Assembly: GCA_910578425.1 (NCBI GenBank)
Contig: CAJTQX010000004.1
Span: forward strand, 1-64,000
Length of the DNA stretch: 64,000 nucleotides
Direction of reading: 5' to 3'
Origin: an uncultured Anaerotignum sp.
GTDB lineage: Bacteria; Bacillota; Clostridia; Lachnospirales; Anaerotignaceae
Made by a program: the position numbers and the translations under genes. How positions within the stretch are numbered: the first letter of the stretch is position 1; each line of letters starts with the position of its first letter. The notes beneath the pieces are model-generated. The model had not been told where the DNA came from. It searched no databases and was given only the letters and a program-made list of their open reading frames with translations. Below are positions 40,874 through 48,948 of this stretch, piece after piece.

Positions 40874-42163
40874 TTATTTTTTCGGTGTAAGAACTTTTGT
40901 GCCGCCCATATAAGGCCAGAGCACTTCGGGGATTTTTACGCTGCCGTCTGCCTGAAGGTTGTTTTCCAGGAAGGCAATCAGCATACGCGGGGGTGCGGCA
41001 ACTGTGTTATTCAGCGTATGCGCGAAATATTTTTTGCCGTCCGGCGCGGTAACGCGGATACCAAGGCGGCGCGCCTGTGCATCGCTCAGGTTGGAGCAGC
41101 TGCCGACCTCGAAATATTTTTTCTGGCGCGGCGACCATGCTTCAACGTCTACGGATTTTACTTTCAGGTCCGCCAGGTCACCAGAGCAGCATTCCAGCGT
41201 GCGTACAGGGATATCCATTGAGCGGAACAGGTCTACTGTGTTCTGCCAGAGGTTATCGAACCATTTCGGGCTTTCCTCCGGTTTGCAGACAACAATCATT
41301 TCCTGCTTTTCAAACTGGTGGATACGGTATACACCGCGTTCCTCTATGCCATGAGCGCCTTTTTCCTTGCGGAAGCAGGGGGAATAGCTGGTCAGCGTCT
41401 GCGGCAGGTCTTCCTCTTTATTCATGGTGTCGATGAATTTACCAATCATGGAGTGTTCGCTCGTGCCGATGAGGTAGAGGTCTTCCCCTTCGATTTTGTA
41501 CATCATAGCGTCCATTTCTGCGAAACTCATAACGCCTGTAACGACATTGCTGCGAATCATAAACGGCGGAATGCAGTATTTGAAGCCGCGGCCAATCATG
41601 AAATCACGCGCGTACGCCAGAACTGCGGAATGAAGCCTTGCGATATCGCCCATGAGGTAATAAAAGCCGTTGCCGGCAACTTTCCGTGCGCTTTCCAGGT
41701 CGATGCCGTCAAAGCTTTCCATGATGTCCGTATGGTAGGGGATTTCAAAATCAGGTACAACGGGCTCACCAAATTTTTCGACTTCGACGTTTTCGCTGTC
41801 GTCCTTACCGATGGGCACGGAGGGGTCGATGATATTGGGAATTGTCATCATAATGACTCTAATACGTTCCTCAACCTCTTTTTCGCGTACGCTCAGGCTG
41901 TCCACGCGTTCCGCCTCTGCGGCAATCTGCGCTTTTACTTTTTCAGCTTCTTCTTTCTCGCCTTTTGCCATTAAGCCGCCAATCTGTTTGGAAAGCTTAT
42001 TGCGTTCCGCGCGCAGGGCTTCTACTTCCTGCTTGATTGCGCGGTTTTCCTTGTCCAGCTCAAGAACTTCGTCCACCAGAGGCAGTTTATTGTCCTGGAA
42101 TTTTTTGCGGATATTTTCTTTTACGATTTCGGGATTTTCCCTTACAAATTTAATGTCGAGCAT
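40874..42163 (-). CDS. serS: Seryl-tRNA synthetase
   Basis: 429 residues. N-terminal helical arm (about 1-110, EVLELDKENRAIKQEVEALR, a coiled coil that holds tRNA-Ser), then the class II core with MIGTSEHSMIG, SPCFRKEKGAHG (motif 2) and LNNTVAAPPRMLIAFLENN (motif 3, slightly unusual). AAGGAGG precedes the ATG. Controlled by the T-box leader at 42264-42511. Confidence 0.97.
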   Translation of the reverse strand: MLDIKFVRENPEIVKENIRKKFQDNKLPLVDEVLELDKENRAIKQEVEALRAERNKLSKQIGGLMAKGEKEEAEKVKAQIAAEAERVDSLSVREKEVEERIRVIMMTIPNIIDPSVPIGKDDSENVEVEKFGEPVVPDFEIPYHTDIMESFDGIDLESARKVAGNGFYYLMGDIARLHSAVLAYARDFMIGRGFKYCIPPFMIRSNVVTGVMSFAEMDAMMYKIEGEDLYLIGTSEHSMIGKFIDTMNKEEDLPQTLTSYSPCFRKEKGAHGIEERGVYRIHQFEKQEMIVVCKPEESPKWFDNLWQNTVDLFRSMDIPVRTLECCSGDLADLKVKSVDVEAWSPRQKKYFEVGSCSNLSDAQARRLGIRVTAPDGKKYFAHTLNNTVAAPPRMLIAFLENNLQADGSVKIPEVLWPYMGGTKVLTPKK

Positions 42164-42263
42164 GTTTGCAAATCCTCCTTTGTTTTTTCAAAATACAGAC
42201 GGCGCGGGTGGAAAAACCACGGGAATTCTGTCCCCTTTCCCGTGTGAATCCTTTGAAATGGAA

Positions 42264-42511
42264 ATAAAAAATCGTCCCTGCATAAAACAGGGACGAGAAT
42301 ATTTCCCGCGTTGCCACCCGGATTGAACGGCGGATTTCCGCCGAACCTCTTAAACAGCGATAAAGGGCTTACCCTTCCGGCTTTCACCGGCAGCTTGGAA
42401 AGTGGAACTTCCTGCCTTTTTCACCGGCTTTCACCGACCGCCGGTTCTCTGGGGAAAAGGGTGGGGATATAGCTTTCCTTCCGGCGGCACTGCCGCCCGC
42501 GCCTCTTTGAC
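42264..42511 (-). ncRNA. Serine T-box leader of serS
   Basis: The T-box core GGGTGGCAACGCGGG lies at 42305-42319 (minus) and is followed by a terminator (arms TCGTCCCTG and CAGGGACGA, T run, 42296-42266). Upstream stem I shows an AGAGAACC segment and GGAAGTTCCACTTTCC, in which UCC, followed by a purine, is the likely serine specifier. Uncharged tRNA-Ser would favour antitermination. Confidence 0.9.
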
Positions 42512-42517
42512 TCTATT

Positions 42518-42545
42518 ATTATAGCACATTCGGGAAAAATTACAA
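42518..42545 (-). promoter_or_regulatory. serS T-box promoter
   Basis: On the minus strand TTGTAA and TATAAT with a 16-base spacer, starting transcription near 42511. Confidence 0.7.
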
Positions 42546-42613
42546 TAGGCATTTCACTTTTTCCGATACGACGCAGGTATTTTGAAGTATTGAAAAAAAG
42601 ACCAAAAAAAAGG

Positions 42614-42641
42614 TTGACAAATATATTTAAGCCGCTATAAT
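42614..42641 (+). promoter_or_regulatory. metNIQ T-box promoter
   Basis: TTGACA and TATAAT with a 16-base spacer; start near 42648. It is back to back with the serS promoter, about 70 bases away. Confidence 0.85.
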
Positions 42642-42647
42642 AGACCG

Positions 42648-42946
42648 TAACAGCAGAACAGAAAAAGGCAGTGAAAAGAAGAGTACATTCTGAAAGCTTT
42701 TACAGAGAACCCGATGAGGCTGAGAACGGGCGGGGCGGCAGGAGTGGAAGATGGTCTTGGAGCCGCGCACCGAGAAAGGATTCCCTTTTTAGGCTGCGAC
42801 GGGAACGCCCGTGACAGCGTCAGAGTATCGGCAGGCTTGCCCGTACTTGCGAAGGCTGTAACTGTGAGGTTATGGTAAACTAAGGTGGTAACACGAAGCA
42901 TTGCTCTCGTCCTTGGAACTATTGTTCAGGGATGAGGGCTTTTTTC
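42648..42946 (+). ncRNA. Methionine T-box leader of metNIQ
   Basis: The T-box core AAGGTGGTAACACG lies at 42882-42895, followed by a terminator (about 42904-42946, ending GGGCTTTTTTC). Stem I has ACAGAGAACCC and GGAAGATGGTCTTGGAGC. By alignment with the well-known glyQS leader (GAA, one base, specifier, one base), the specifier is ATG at 42751-42753, methionine, in accord with the downstream transporter. Confidence 0.92.
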
Positions 42947-43257
42947 ATGAAATACAAATCAAAAGATTCAGGCTGCCTGTTAAGCGAATTTTGAAAAAAT
43001 GGTTTGTATAGCGGAACTTGCTCTAAATGATTTGCTTTGTAAATGTTTTAACGTTAACCCAATAATTTTTGTAAATCCCGGGTAAAACGCAGCTTTGCAA
43101 AAATAAAGTTTGGGGTCAGGCCCTTTTGAATAGGTACCGGAAAGAAGTCCGGACACCGCAGGTGGCTTTGCCGCAGGCAAAGTACTGACAGGATTGTGGG
43201 AGTTTGGTGGCAAGGCCCCCCAAAGAAAAGCCACAGAAAAAGAAAGGTGATAGCAAA
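42947..43257. other. Long segment between the Met T-box terminator and metN
   Basis: No gene. It contains the repeat copy at 43105-43220, placed between leader and first gene, so readthrough transcripts must cross it. AAAGGTG at 43243 is the metN site. Confidence 0.5.
43105..43220. repeat. Palindromic intergenic repeat, copy 8 (before metN)
   Basis: AAAGTTTGGGGTCAGGCCC, TACCGGAAAGAAGTCCGGA, CTTTGCCGCAGGCAAAG and GTACTGACAGG. The reverse complement of the inner part of copy 10 (59706-59805). It ends about 38 bases before the metN ATG. Confidence 0.7.
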
Positions 43258-44277
43258 ATGGAAGAAAAACAAGCCATGATCCGGCTGCGGGGTATTTGCA
43301 AGAGTTTCCCGCAAAAGAAAGACACCATTGAGGTGCTGCATAACATCGACCTGGATATCTATAAGGGTGAAATATTTGGTATCATTGGTCTGAGCGGCGC
43401 AGGAAAAAGTACGCTTGTGCGCTGCATTAACCTGCTGGAACGCCCTACCGTTGGCCAGGTTTTTTTGGACGGGGTGGAACTGACCTCCCTTGGTGAAAAG
43501 GAACTGCGCGCGCAGCGTCATTCTATGGGTATGATATTCCAGCAGTTTCATCTGCTGATGCAGAAAACTGCACTGGAAAACGTTATGTTTCCAATGAAAA
43601 TTTCCGGTGTGCCAAAGGCAAAGGCGCAGGAACGTGCAAAGGAGCTTTTGGAACTGGTTGGGCTTTCGGAGAGAATGCTCTCTTATCCGGCACAGCTTTC
43701 CGGCGGACAGAAACAGAGGGTCGCAATTGCCCGCGCATTGGCAACAGAGCCGAAGGTGCTGCTTTGCGATGAGGCGACTTCCGCACTTGACCCGAATACG
43801 ACGGCTGGCGTACTTTCTCTGCTGAAGGATATCAATGAACGGCTGGGTATTACGATTGTTGTGATTACGCACGAAATGAGTGTCATACAGAAGATTTGCA
43901 GCCGCGTTGCCATTTTGGACGGCGGCGATATTGCGGAAATCGGGAGTGTGGAAGAAATTTTCCGCTCGCCGAAAACACAAATCGGACGGGAGCTTGTATT
44001 CCATGATGGTGAGAAAAAAGAGGCGTATGTCGGACACGTGCCGTATTGTTACCGGACGGTTTTCAAGGGCGATTCCGCAAACGAGCCGATTTTGGGCAAT
44101 ATGATGATAGAATACGGCGCGCCGGTCAATATCCTTTCCGGCAACACGCGAAATATCAAGGGCGGCGTATTTGGGCAGATGATTTTGCAGTTTCCGGAGG
44201 ACGCGGAGATACGCGGAAAAATGATACAATATCTGCGGGACAGGAAGGTCGAGGTTGAGGAGGTAGAGTATGTTTGA
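43258..44277 (+). CDS. metN: Methionine ABC transporter ATP-binding protein
   Basis: 339 residues. GLSGAGKST (Walker A), LSGGQKQRVAIARAL (signature) and VLLCDEATSALDP (Walker B) in the first 240 residues, then a C-terminal NIL domain (about 260-339), the methionine-sensing regulatory domain of MetN. It powers uptake through MetI. Start supported by AAAGGTG; the ATG codes MEEKQAMIRL. First gene of metNIQ under the Met T-box. Confidence 0.96.
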   Translation: MEEKQAMIRLRGICKSFPQKKDTIEVLHNIDLDIYKGEIFGIIGLSGAGKSTLVRCINLLERPTVGQVFLDGVELTSLGEKELRAQRHSMGMIFQQFHLLMQKTALENVMFPMKISGVPKAKAQERAKELLELVGLSERMLSYPAQLSGGQKQRVAIARALATEPKVLLCDEATSALDPNTTAGVLSLLKDINERLGITIVVITHEMSVIQKICSRVAILDGGDIAEIGSVEEIFRSPKTQIGRELVFHDGEKKEAYVGHVPYCYRTVFKGDSANEPILGNMMIEYGAPVNILSGNTRNIKGGVFGQMILQFPEDAEIRGKMIQYLRDRKVEVEEVEYV

Positions 44278-44929
44278 GCAAGGTATGCTGCTGCTGGTCG
44301 GCGAGGCGTTTTTGGAAACGCTGTTTATGACGCTGGTTTCAACGTTTTTCGCTTATGTGATCGGTCTGCCGCTGGGAATGTTATTGGTTGTTTCGGATAA
44401 GGACGGGATTTACCCGATTGTTTCGCTGAATAAGATTTTCGGCGTTATCATTAACTTTATCCGCTCGGTACCGTTTTTGATACTGCTGGTTGCAATCATG
44501 CCGATTACGAAAATTGTGGTCGGTACGGTTATCGGGCCGAAAGCCGCAAGCCTTGCCCTGCTGGTGGCGGCAGGTCCGTTTGTGGCGCGGCTGGTGGAAT
44601 CCTCTTTGAAAGAGGTGGATAAGGGCGTTGTGGAGGCAGCACAGTCGATGGGCGCGTCGCCGTTCCAGATTATGACAAAGGTGCTCTTGCCGGAGGCTAT
44701 GCCTTCGCTCCTGCTGGGCTTCGCTATCGCGGTTACAACGATACTTGGATATTCCGCAATGGCAGGTATCTGCGGCGCGGGCGGGCTTGGCGCGATTGCT
44801 ATCAATTATGGCTATTACCGCGGGGATAAAGAAATTATGTATGTGATGGTAGTCCTGCTGGTGCTTATCGTGCAGGTATTCCAGGAGGTTGGAACAAGAA
44901 TTTCCAGACATAGTGATAAGAGGCTGTAA
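44270..44929 (+). CDS. metI: Methionine ABC transporter permease
   Basis: 219 residues with five membrane helices and the EAA-type loop EAAQSMGASPFQIMTKVLLPEAMPS (about 123-147) that contacts MetN, in the MetI pattern. ILGYSAMAGICGAGGLG lies in the fifth-helix region. Its start overlaps the metN stop by eight bases, so the subunits are translationally coupled. Imports D- and L-methionine. Confidence 0.96.
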   Translation: MFEQGMLLLVGEAFLETLFMTLVSTFFAYVIGLPLGMLLVVSDKDGIYPIVSLNKIFGVIINFIRSVPFLILLVAIMPITKIVVGTVIGPKAASLALLVAAGPFVARLVESSLKEVDKGVVEAAQSMGASPFQIMTKVLLPEAMPSLLLGFAIAVTTILGYSAMAGICGAGGLGAIAINYGYYRGDKEIMYVMVVLLVLIVQVFQEVGTRISRHSDKRL

Positions 44930-44984
44930 AAACTGCAAAGGTTTTTATACATAAAGTAACGTATTTTTAAGGAGGATAAGAAAA

Positions 44985-45839
44985 ATGAAAAAGTTTTTGG
45001 CATTAGCAGTAACAGGTGTTTTGGCGTTCGGCCTTGTTGGGTGCGGCGGCGGCTCTGAGGCCCCTGCGGACAATAACAGTGCGGAAAACACAGACGGCGC
45101 AGAAAGCGGCGAAGTAACATTGAAAATTGGCGCGTCTCCGACACCTCATGCGGAGATTCTTGCGGCGGCAAAAGATGCGCTGGCGGCAGAAGGCATTGCG
45201 CTGGATATTATTGAATTTAACGATTATGTACAGCCTAACCTTGCGCTGGAATCCGGCGATCTGGATGCGAATTTCTTCCAGCATCAGCCTTACCTTGACC
45301 TGTTCAATCAGGAACACGATACAGACCTTGTTTCCATCGCATCTGTACATTTTGAACCGATGTCTATTTATGCAGGTTCTGTGAAAGACCTTGCAGATAT
45401 TCCCGAAGGTACAAAGGTTGGCATTCCTAACGATGGCACAAACGGCGGACGCGCGCTGCTTCTGCTGGAAGCAAACGGCCTGATTAAGGTTGACCCTGAG
45501 GCTGGCTTTGCTGCAACAAAACTGAACATCATTGAAAATCCCAAAAACCTGGAAATCATTGATATGGAGGCGGCACAGCTTCCCCTGTCTCTGAGTGACC
45601 TCGGATTTGCGGTAATCAACACAAACTACGCGCTCCAGAACAATTTGAAGCCCTCTGACGCGCTTGCGGCGGAAACAGCAGATTCCCTTGCAGGTGAAAC
45701 TTATGCAAACGTAGTAGCGGTGAGAGCTGGCGATGAAAGCCGCCCTGAACTGGTGAAGCTGGCGGAAGTGCTGGAAGGCGCGGACGTTGCGGCTTATGTA
45801 AATGATACTTATAATGGTGAGATTATCCCGATGCACTAA
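44985..45839 (+). CDS. metQ: Methionine-binding lipoprotein (NlpA/MetQ family)
   Basis: 284 residues. A lipobox, FGLVGC, places the lipidated cysteine at residue 20. The binding domain matches NlpA/MetQ: LKIGASPTPHAEIL, LDANFFQHQPYLD, VSIASVHFEPMSIY, GTKVGIPNDGTNGGRALLLL. It delivers methionine to MetI-MetN at the outer face of the membrane. AAGGAGGATAAG precedes the ATG. Last gene of the unit, followed by a strong terminator. Confidence 0.96.
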   Translation: MKKFLALAVTGVLAFGLVGCGGGSEAPADNNSAENTDGAESGEVTLKIGASPTPHAEILAAAKDALAAEGIALDIIEFNDYVQPNLALESGDLDANFFQHQPYLDLFNQEHDTDLVSIASVHFEPMSIYAGSVKDLADIPEGTKVGIPNDGTNGGRALLLLEANGLIKVDPEAGFAATKLNIIENPKNLEIIDMEAAQLPLSLSDLGFAVINTNYALQNNLKPSDALAAETADSLAGETYANVVAVRAGDESRPELVKLAEVLEGADVAAYVNDTYNGEIIPMH

Positions 45840-45867
45840 GAGGAATACGCGCTGACGATTCCCCTTC

Positions 45868-45913
45868 AAAAGCCTGTGAAATGTCTGATTACAGATGTTT
45901 CACAGGCTTTTTT
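45868..45913 (+). terminator. metNIQ terminator
   Basis: AAAAGCCTGTGAAAT and ATTTCACAGGCTTTT arms ending in a T run. Confidence 0.92.
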
Positions 45914-46085
45914 GTACTGTTTTCTGGTTTTTTCTGCTGAAACGGGAAGGAAAGAAAATATTCATTTCTAATCATTTTTTAATGTTTTTCTAAAGATACT
46001 CTTATCTGATTCGGTTATTCTATTGGAGTACAAGAAAACCCCTTTTCCTGTACCACAATATGCCCCGAGTGTGCGCACACTCACT

Positions 46086-46126
46086 GGCGCAATGTCTCCC
46101 CTGACATTGCGCCTTTCCCTTTTTCC
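46086..46126 (+). terminator. Hairpin with T-rich tail
   Basis: GGCGCAATGTC and GACATTGCGCC arms, six-base loop, followed by TTTCCCTTTTT. No transcript unit clearly needs it, since metQ has its own terminator. Confidence 0.45.
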
Positions 46127-46186
46127 CTCTTTTTTCAAATTTTCCATAAATTCTGACAATTTGCCGATAATTTTCGATTTTTTTCC

Positions 46187-46215
46187 TTGCTCAGTATGCA
46201 TGTTTAGGGTATCAT
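46187..46215 (+). promoter_or_regulatory. Promoter of the stalk protein at 46285
   Basis: TTGCTC and TATCAT separated by 17 bases; the start codon is about 70 bases downstream. Confidence 0.55.
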
Positions 46216-46284
46216 AAAAATGGATTTATGAAATCATCGGCTATAGCTTTGAGAGAACTTTACGTTACAGAAGGGGAGAGATTT

Positions 46285-46896
46285 ATGAAGAAAAAAGCAG
46301 TTGTATTTTGTTTATTGGGCGCAATGGCACTCGGCACCTGCACCGTTTCCGCGGCGAACGGCACAAAAAACATTTCTGCGACATTCCGCAATATCAAAAT
46401 CGTTGTGGACGGGAAAGAGGTTTCCACCAGCGCGGAGCCGTTCATTTATAATGGCACGACATATCTGCCGATACGCGCGGTAGGCGAAGCTGTTGGCAAA
46501 GAAGTAAGCTGGGATGCGGGGACAAATACCGTTTATCTCGGGGAAGTTCCTGCCAGCGCACAGCAGGCGCAAGCAGGCGCACAACAGCAGCCTGAAACAA
46601 TGCCCACGGTGACAGGCGACCTGCCGGTTATGGCACAATACGGGGAATTTTATGTAAGTATTTCTATGGAGGAGCTTTCTGAGCTTCTTCCAACAATCCG
46701 TTCTGGTGATGAAAGTGCTTTTTTGCTTGCAGATCTTTATTTAATGTTTATGGAAAACACTTTATCTGATAACAAACCACAGATTTCAAAGGCTGCTTAT
46801 GTGGAGGCACAGACCGCTTTTGCGGGCATTACAAATGCTCCCGAATACGCCGAGGCGAAGGAGTACTTTGAAGAGATTGCTCAATCTATGTTTTGA
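46285..46896 (+). CDS. Secreted stalk-domain (copper amine oxidase N-like) protein
   Basis: 203 residues. Signal peptide about 1-23 and a stalk domain (about 27-80) with YNGTTYLPIRAVGEAVGKEV, nearly identical to the protein at 18311. A Gln/Ala-rich linker (QQAQAGAQQQP) follows, then a short helical C-terminal domain (about 115-203) not found in the paralogue. The start was fixed by AGGGGAGAG; an ATG 57 bases upstream lacks a site. Exported; function unknown. Confidence 0.8.
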   Translation: MKKKAVVFCLLGAMALGTCTVSAANGTKNISATFRNIKIVVDGKEVSTSAEPFIYNGTTYLPIRAVGEAVGKEVSWDAGTNTVYLGEVPASAQQAQAGAQQQPETMPTVTGDLPVMAQYGEFYVSISMEELSELLPTIRSGDESAFLLADLYLMFMENTLSDNKPQISKAAYVEAQTAFAGITNAPEYAEAKEYFEEIAQSMF

Positions 46897-46915
46897 TTTT
46901 GTGCTGATGATTGGA

Positions 46916-46959
46916 AACGCCCCTGCCTTGCTGACGCATGGCAGGGGCGTTGGTTTTTG
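46916..46959. terminator. Terminator between convergent stalk and HAD genes
   Basis: AACGCCCCTGCC and GGCAGGGGCGTT arms with a T-rich right flank. Confidence 0.8.
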
Positions 46960-46990
46960 GCTTTTTTTGAAGTGCATTCACAAACAGTAT

Positions 46991-47797
46991 TTATGACCAT
47001 ATGAATTTTTCAATCACTTCTGCAACAGCGTTTTCCTCACAGCTTCGCTCCGTCACATAATCCGCGATGGCTTTTACGTCCTTCTCTGCGTTCTGTACGG
47101 CCACGCCCAGCCCCGCGCGCAGTATCATCGAGCGGTCATTATCGCTGTCGCCAATGGCAATGACTTCCGAAAGAGGAACGCCTGCCTTTTCCGCCGTATC
47201 CGCCAGCGCGTTTCCCTTATTTACGCCATGCCGCACGAATTCCAGATAAATTTCGCTGGAAAAGAAGGTATCCAGTCTGCCGTTTAGAAATGGCTGAACC
47301 TGTTCCCTTAGCTGTGCCAGCTTTTCTCTCGGTCCGCTGGCAAGGCATTTTGTGAATTCTCCATCATAATCCAGAGGATTTTCAAGAATGCCCATTTCTG
47401 TCCGCATGACTTTGCAGTATTTCTGCACTTGTTTCGTCGGGCGTTCTGTCATAAAACGTCTGTCATCGTAATAATACAACTCCAGCCCCATTTCCCGCGC
47501 GATGCGCGCCGGCTCTGCGAACCATTCCGGCGGAAAGCTGCGGCGTATTGCCACCTGCATCGTCTGCAAGTCGTACACTGTCGCGCCATTCTGACATATG
47601 GCATAGCCCTTTCTGCCAAGCAGTTTTAGCTCCTCTAAGTAACGCTCTACACCGAAAACGCCGCGCCCTGTGCAAAGTACAAACTCCACACCCTTGTCCA
47701 CAGCTTTGCGTATGGCAGTCGAGTTTTCCACAGAAATCTCTGTTCCGTTGCGCAGAAGCGTGCCGTCCATGTCTGAAAATACCATTTTATAGCCCAT
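46991..47797 (-). CDS. Cof-type HAD-IIB sugar-phosphatase-like hydrolase
   Basis: 268 residues. FSDMDGTLL is HAD motif I, LCTGRG motif II, and IAIGDSDNDRSMI motif IV with the metal-binding aspartates; the C2B cap occupies about 85-185. Family members dephosphorylate sugar phosphates, FMN or pyridoxal phosphate; specificity cannot be read here. It is downstream of DUF4446 in orientation, separated by DnaA-box cluster D. Confidence 0.9.
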   Translation of the reverse strand: MGYKMVFSDMDGTLLRNGTEISVENSTAIRKAVDKGVEFVLCTGRGVFGVERYLEELKLLGRKGYAICQNGATVYDLQTMQVAIRRSFPPEWFAEPARIAREMGLELYYYDDRRFMTERPTKQVQKYCKVMRTEMGILENPLDYDGEFTKCLASGPREKLAQLREQVQPFLNGRLDTFFSSEIYLEFVRHGVNKGNALADTAEKAGVPLSEVIAIGDSDNDRSMILRAGLGVAVQNAEKDVKAIADYVTERSCEENAVAEVIEKFIWS

Positions 47798-47835
47798 TTT
47801 CCTCTCCTTTATCGCTTTATAATATGTGTGTAAAC

Positions 47836-47922
47836 TGTGGATAACCCTGTTGATACTGTTGATAAGTTTCTGGACAACTTATTTTATCCACAGTTTGTGG
47901 ATAATTTATCCACTTATCCACA
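47836..47922. promoter_or_regulatory. DnaA-box cluster D next to the parAB block
   Basis: Perfect boxes at 47836-47844 (minus), 47884-47892 (plus), 47896-47904 (minus) and 47914-47922 (plus). Single-mismatch boxes at 47857 (TGTTGATAA) and 47906 (TTATCCACT). Six boxes in 87 bases, in both orientations; the densest cluster in the window, 18 kb from oriC and 3 kb from parS. Confidence 0.8.
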
Positions 47923-47938
47923 GATTAAAACGGAAATT

Positions 47939-48946
47939 TTATTCTTCTTCTTCGGGTTCCTGTTTCGGAGCCTCTAAAAATACTGCTTCAACAAACGGCG
48001 TTTCTATATCCTCTGTTGTTTGATTTACTGTCTGCATTGTTTCCTCAAGCGGGGCAGATTCTGCTGTTTCCATACTTGCTGCACGCGCCCTGCGTCTTGG
48101 CGGAGTTTTGTCAAGCAGTTCCTCGCTTTCAGTTGTTTCGGTTTGCTCCATACTTTCTGTGACCTGCTCTACAAGCTGGTTCGCTTGCTCGCGTTTTTTC
48201 AATATTGCTTCGGCGGCCGCGATTTTACCCGCAAGCGTTTCTTCCTTTAGAATCAGCGCGCGTTCTTCCTCTGTCACGTCGCCGATAGAAACCTTGTGCT
48301 CTTTCGGTGCAGCGTTCTGCATTGCCTGCTGCTCCTGCTGCGCGGCCGCGATTTTTTCACGCATGATATCATCCTTATCACGCCGTTTGAATGTGCGTTT
48401 CATCCGTACTTTGACTACTTTTTCGTGCTCCGGCTGGTAGGCGTTCTGTTTTGCCATTTCAACAGCTTTGATTTCTTCGTCCGACAGCATGTATGTGCTG
48501 ACGCCCAATTCGATGGGCTTCGCGTAGGTGAAAGAACCTGTGCGGCTGTGAATGCCGTTCAGCACGACACCGTTGTCGCTTCCGTCCAGCAGGGCAAGGG
48601 CGAAGCAGAGATTGCCGCCCATCTCATCGAAGGGGTTGTATCGAATCAACCCGACCTTTTGTATATTGGATTTCATAGTTTTGTCCATGTCTGTTACCAT
48701 ATCCAGCAGTTTCGCGTATTTTTCCGCAATCCCTTTGGAAACACTGTAGTAGCTTTCCAGCTTGGATTCCAGACTGTATGATGGCTTGCGGTTCGTGCCC
48801 ATGAAAAAATCATATCGCTTTTTCTGTTTGTTCAGCTTCACAAACAGAACGATACATAATATAAAAAGCAGCAAAACTGCCGCCGTCAGCCCAAAAAACA
48901 GCAGCGTCAGTTCTTCCTGCGTCAGTGTAATCGCCATAGTGTCCAA
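47939..48946 (-). CDS. DUF4446 membrane-anchored protein downstream of parB
   Basis: 335 residues. One N-terminal membrane helix (about 13-37, LLFFGLTAAVLLLFILCIVLF), then the DUF4446 core (IQKVGLIRYNPFDEMGGNLCFALALLDG, NGVVLNGIHSR) and a long coiled, Gln/Glu-rich tail (about 195-335) ending EEEE. DUF4446 genes commonly follow parB in Clostridia; role unknown. A TTG start three bases after the parB stop is supported by GGAG eight bases upstream. Confidence 0.85.
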   Translation of the reverse strand: MDTMAITLTQEELTLLFFGLTAAVLLLFILCIVLFVKLNKQKKRYDFFMGTNRKPSYSLESKLESYYSVSKGIAEKYAKLLDMVTDMDKTMKSNIQKVGLIRYNPFDEMGGNLCFALALLDGSDNGVVLNGIHSRTGSFTYAKPIELGVSTYMLSDEEIKAVEMAKQNAYQPEHEKVVKVRMKRTFKRRDKDDIMREKIAAAQQEQQAMQNAAPKEHKVSIGDVTEEERALILKEETLAGKIAAAEAILKKREQANQLVEQVTESMEQTETTESEELLDKTPPRRRARAASMETAESAPLEETMQTVNQTTEDIETPFVEAVFLEAPKQEPEEEE

Positions 48947-48948
48947 TT

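Larger units (their letters stand above)
45840..46284. other. Intergenic region between metQ and the next stalk gene
   Basis: Holds the metQ terminator, a perfect 16-base palindrome GAGTGTGCGCACACTC (46067-46082), a hairpin at 46086-46113 and the promoter at 46187. No gene seen. Confidence 0.5.

Noticed and set aside
42648..42946. S-box (SAM) riboswitch before metNIQ
   Set aside because: The leader has the T-box core AAGGTGGTAACACG and an ATG specifier, not the S-box core.
43105..43220. A separate riboswitch in the metN leader
   Set aside because: The stems match the intergenic repeat family found elsewhere in the window.
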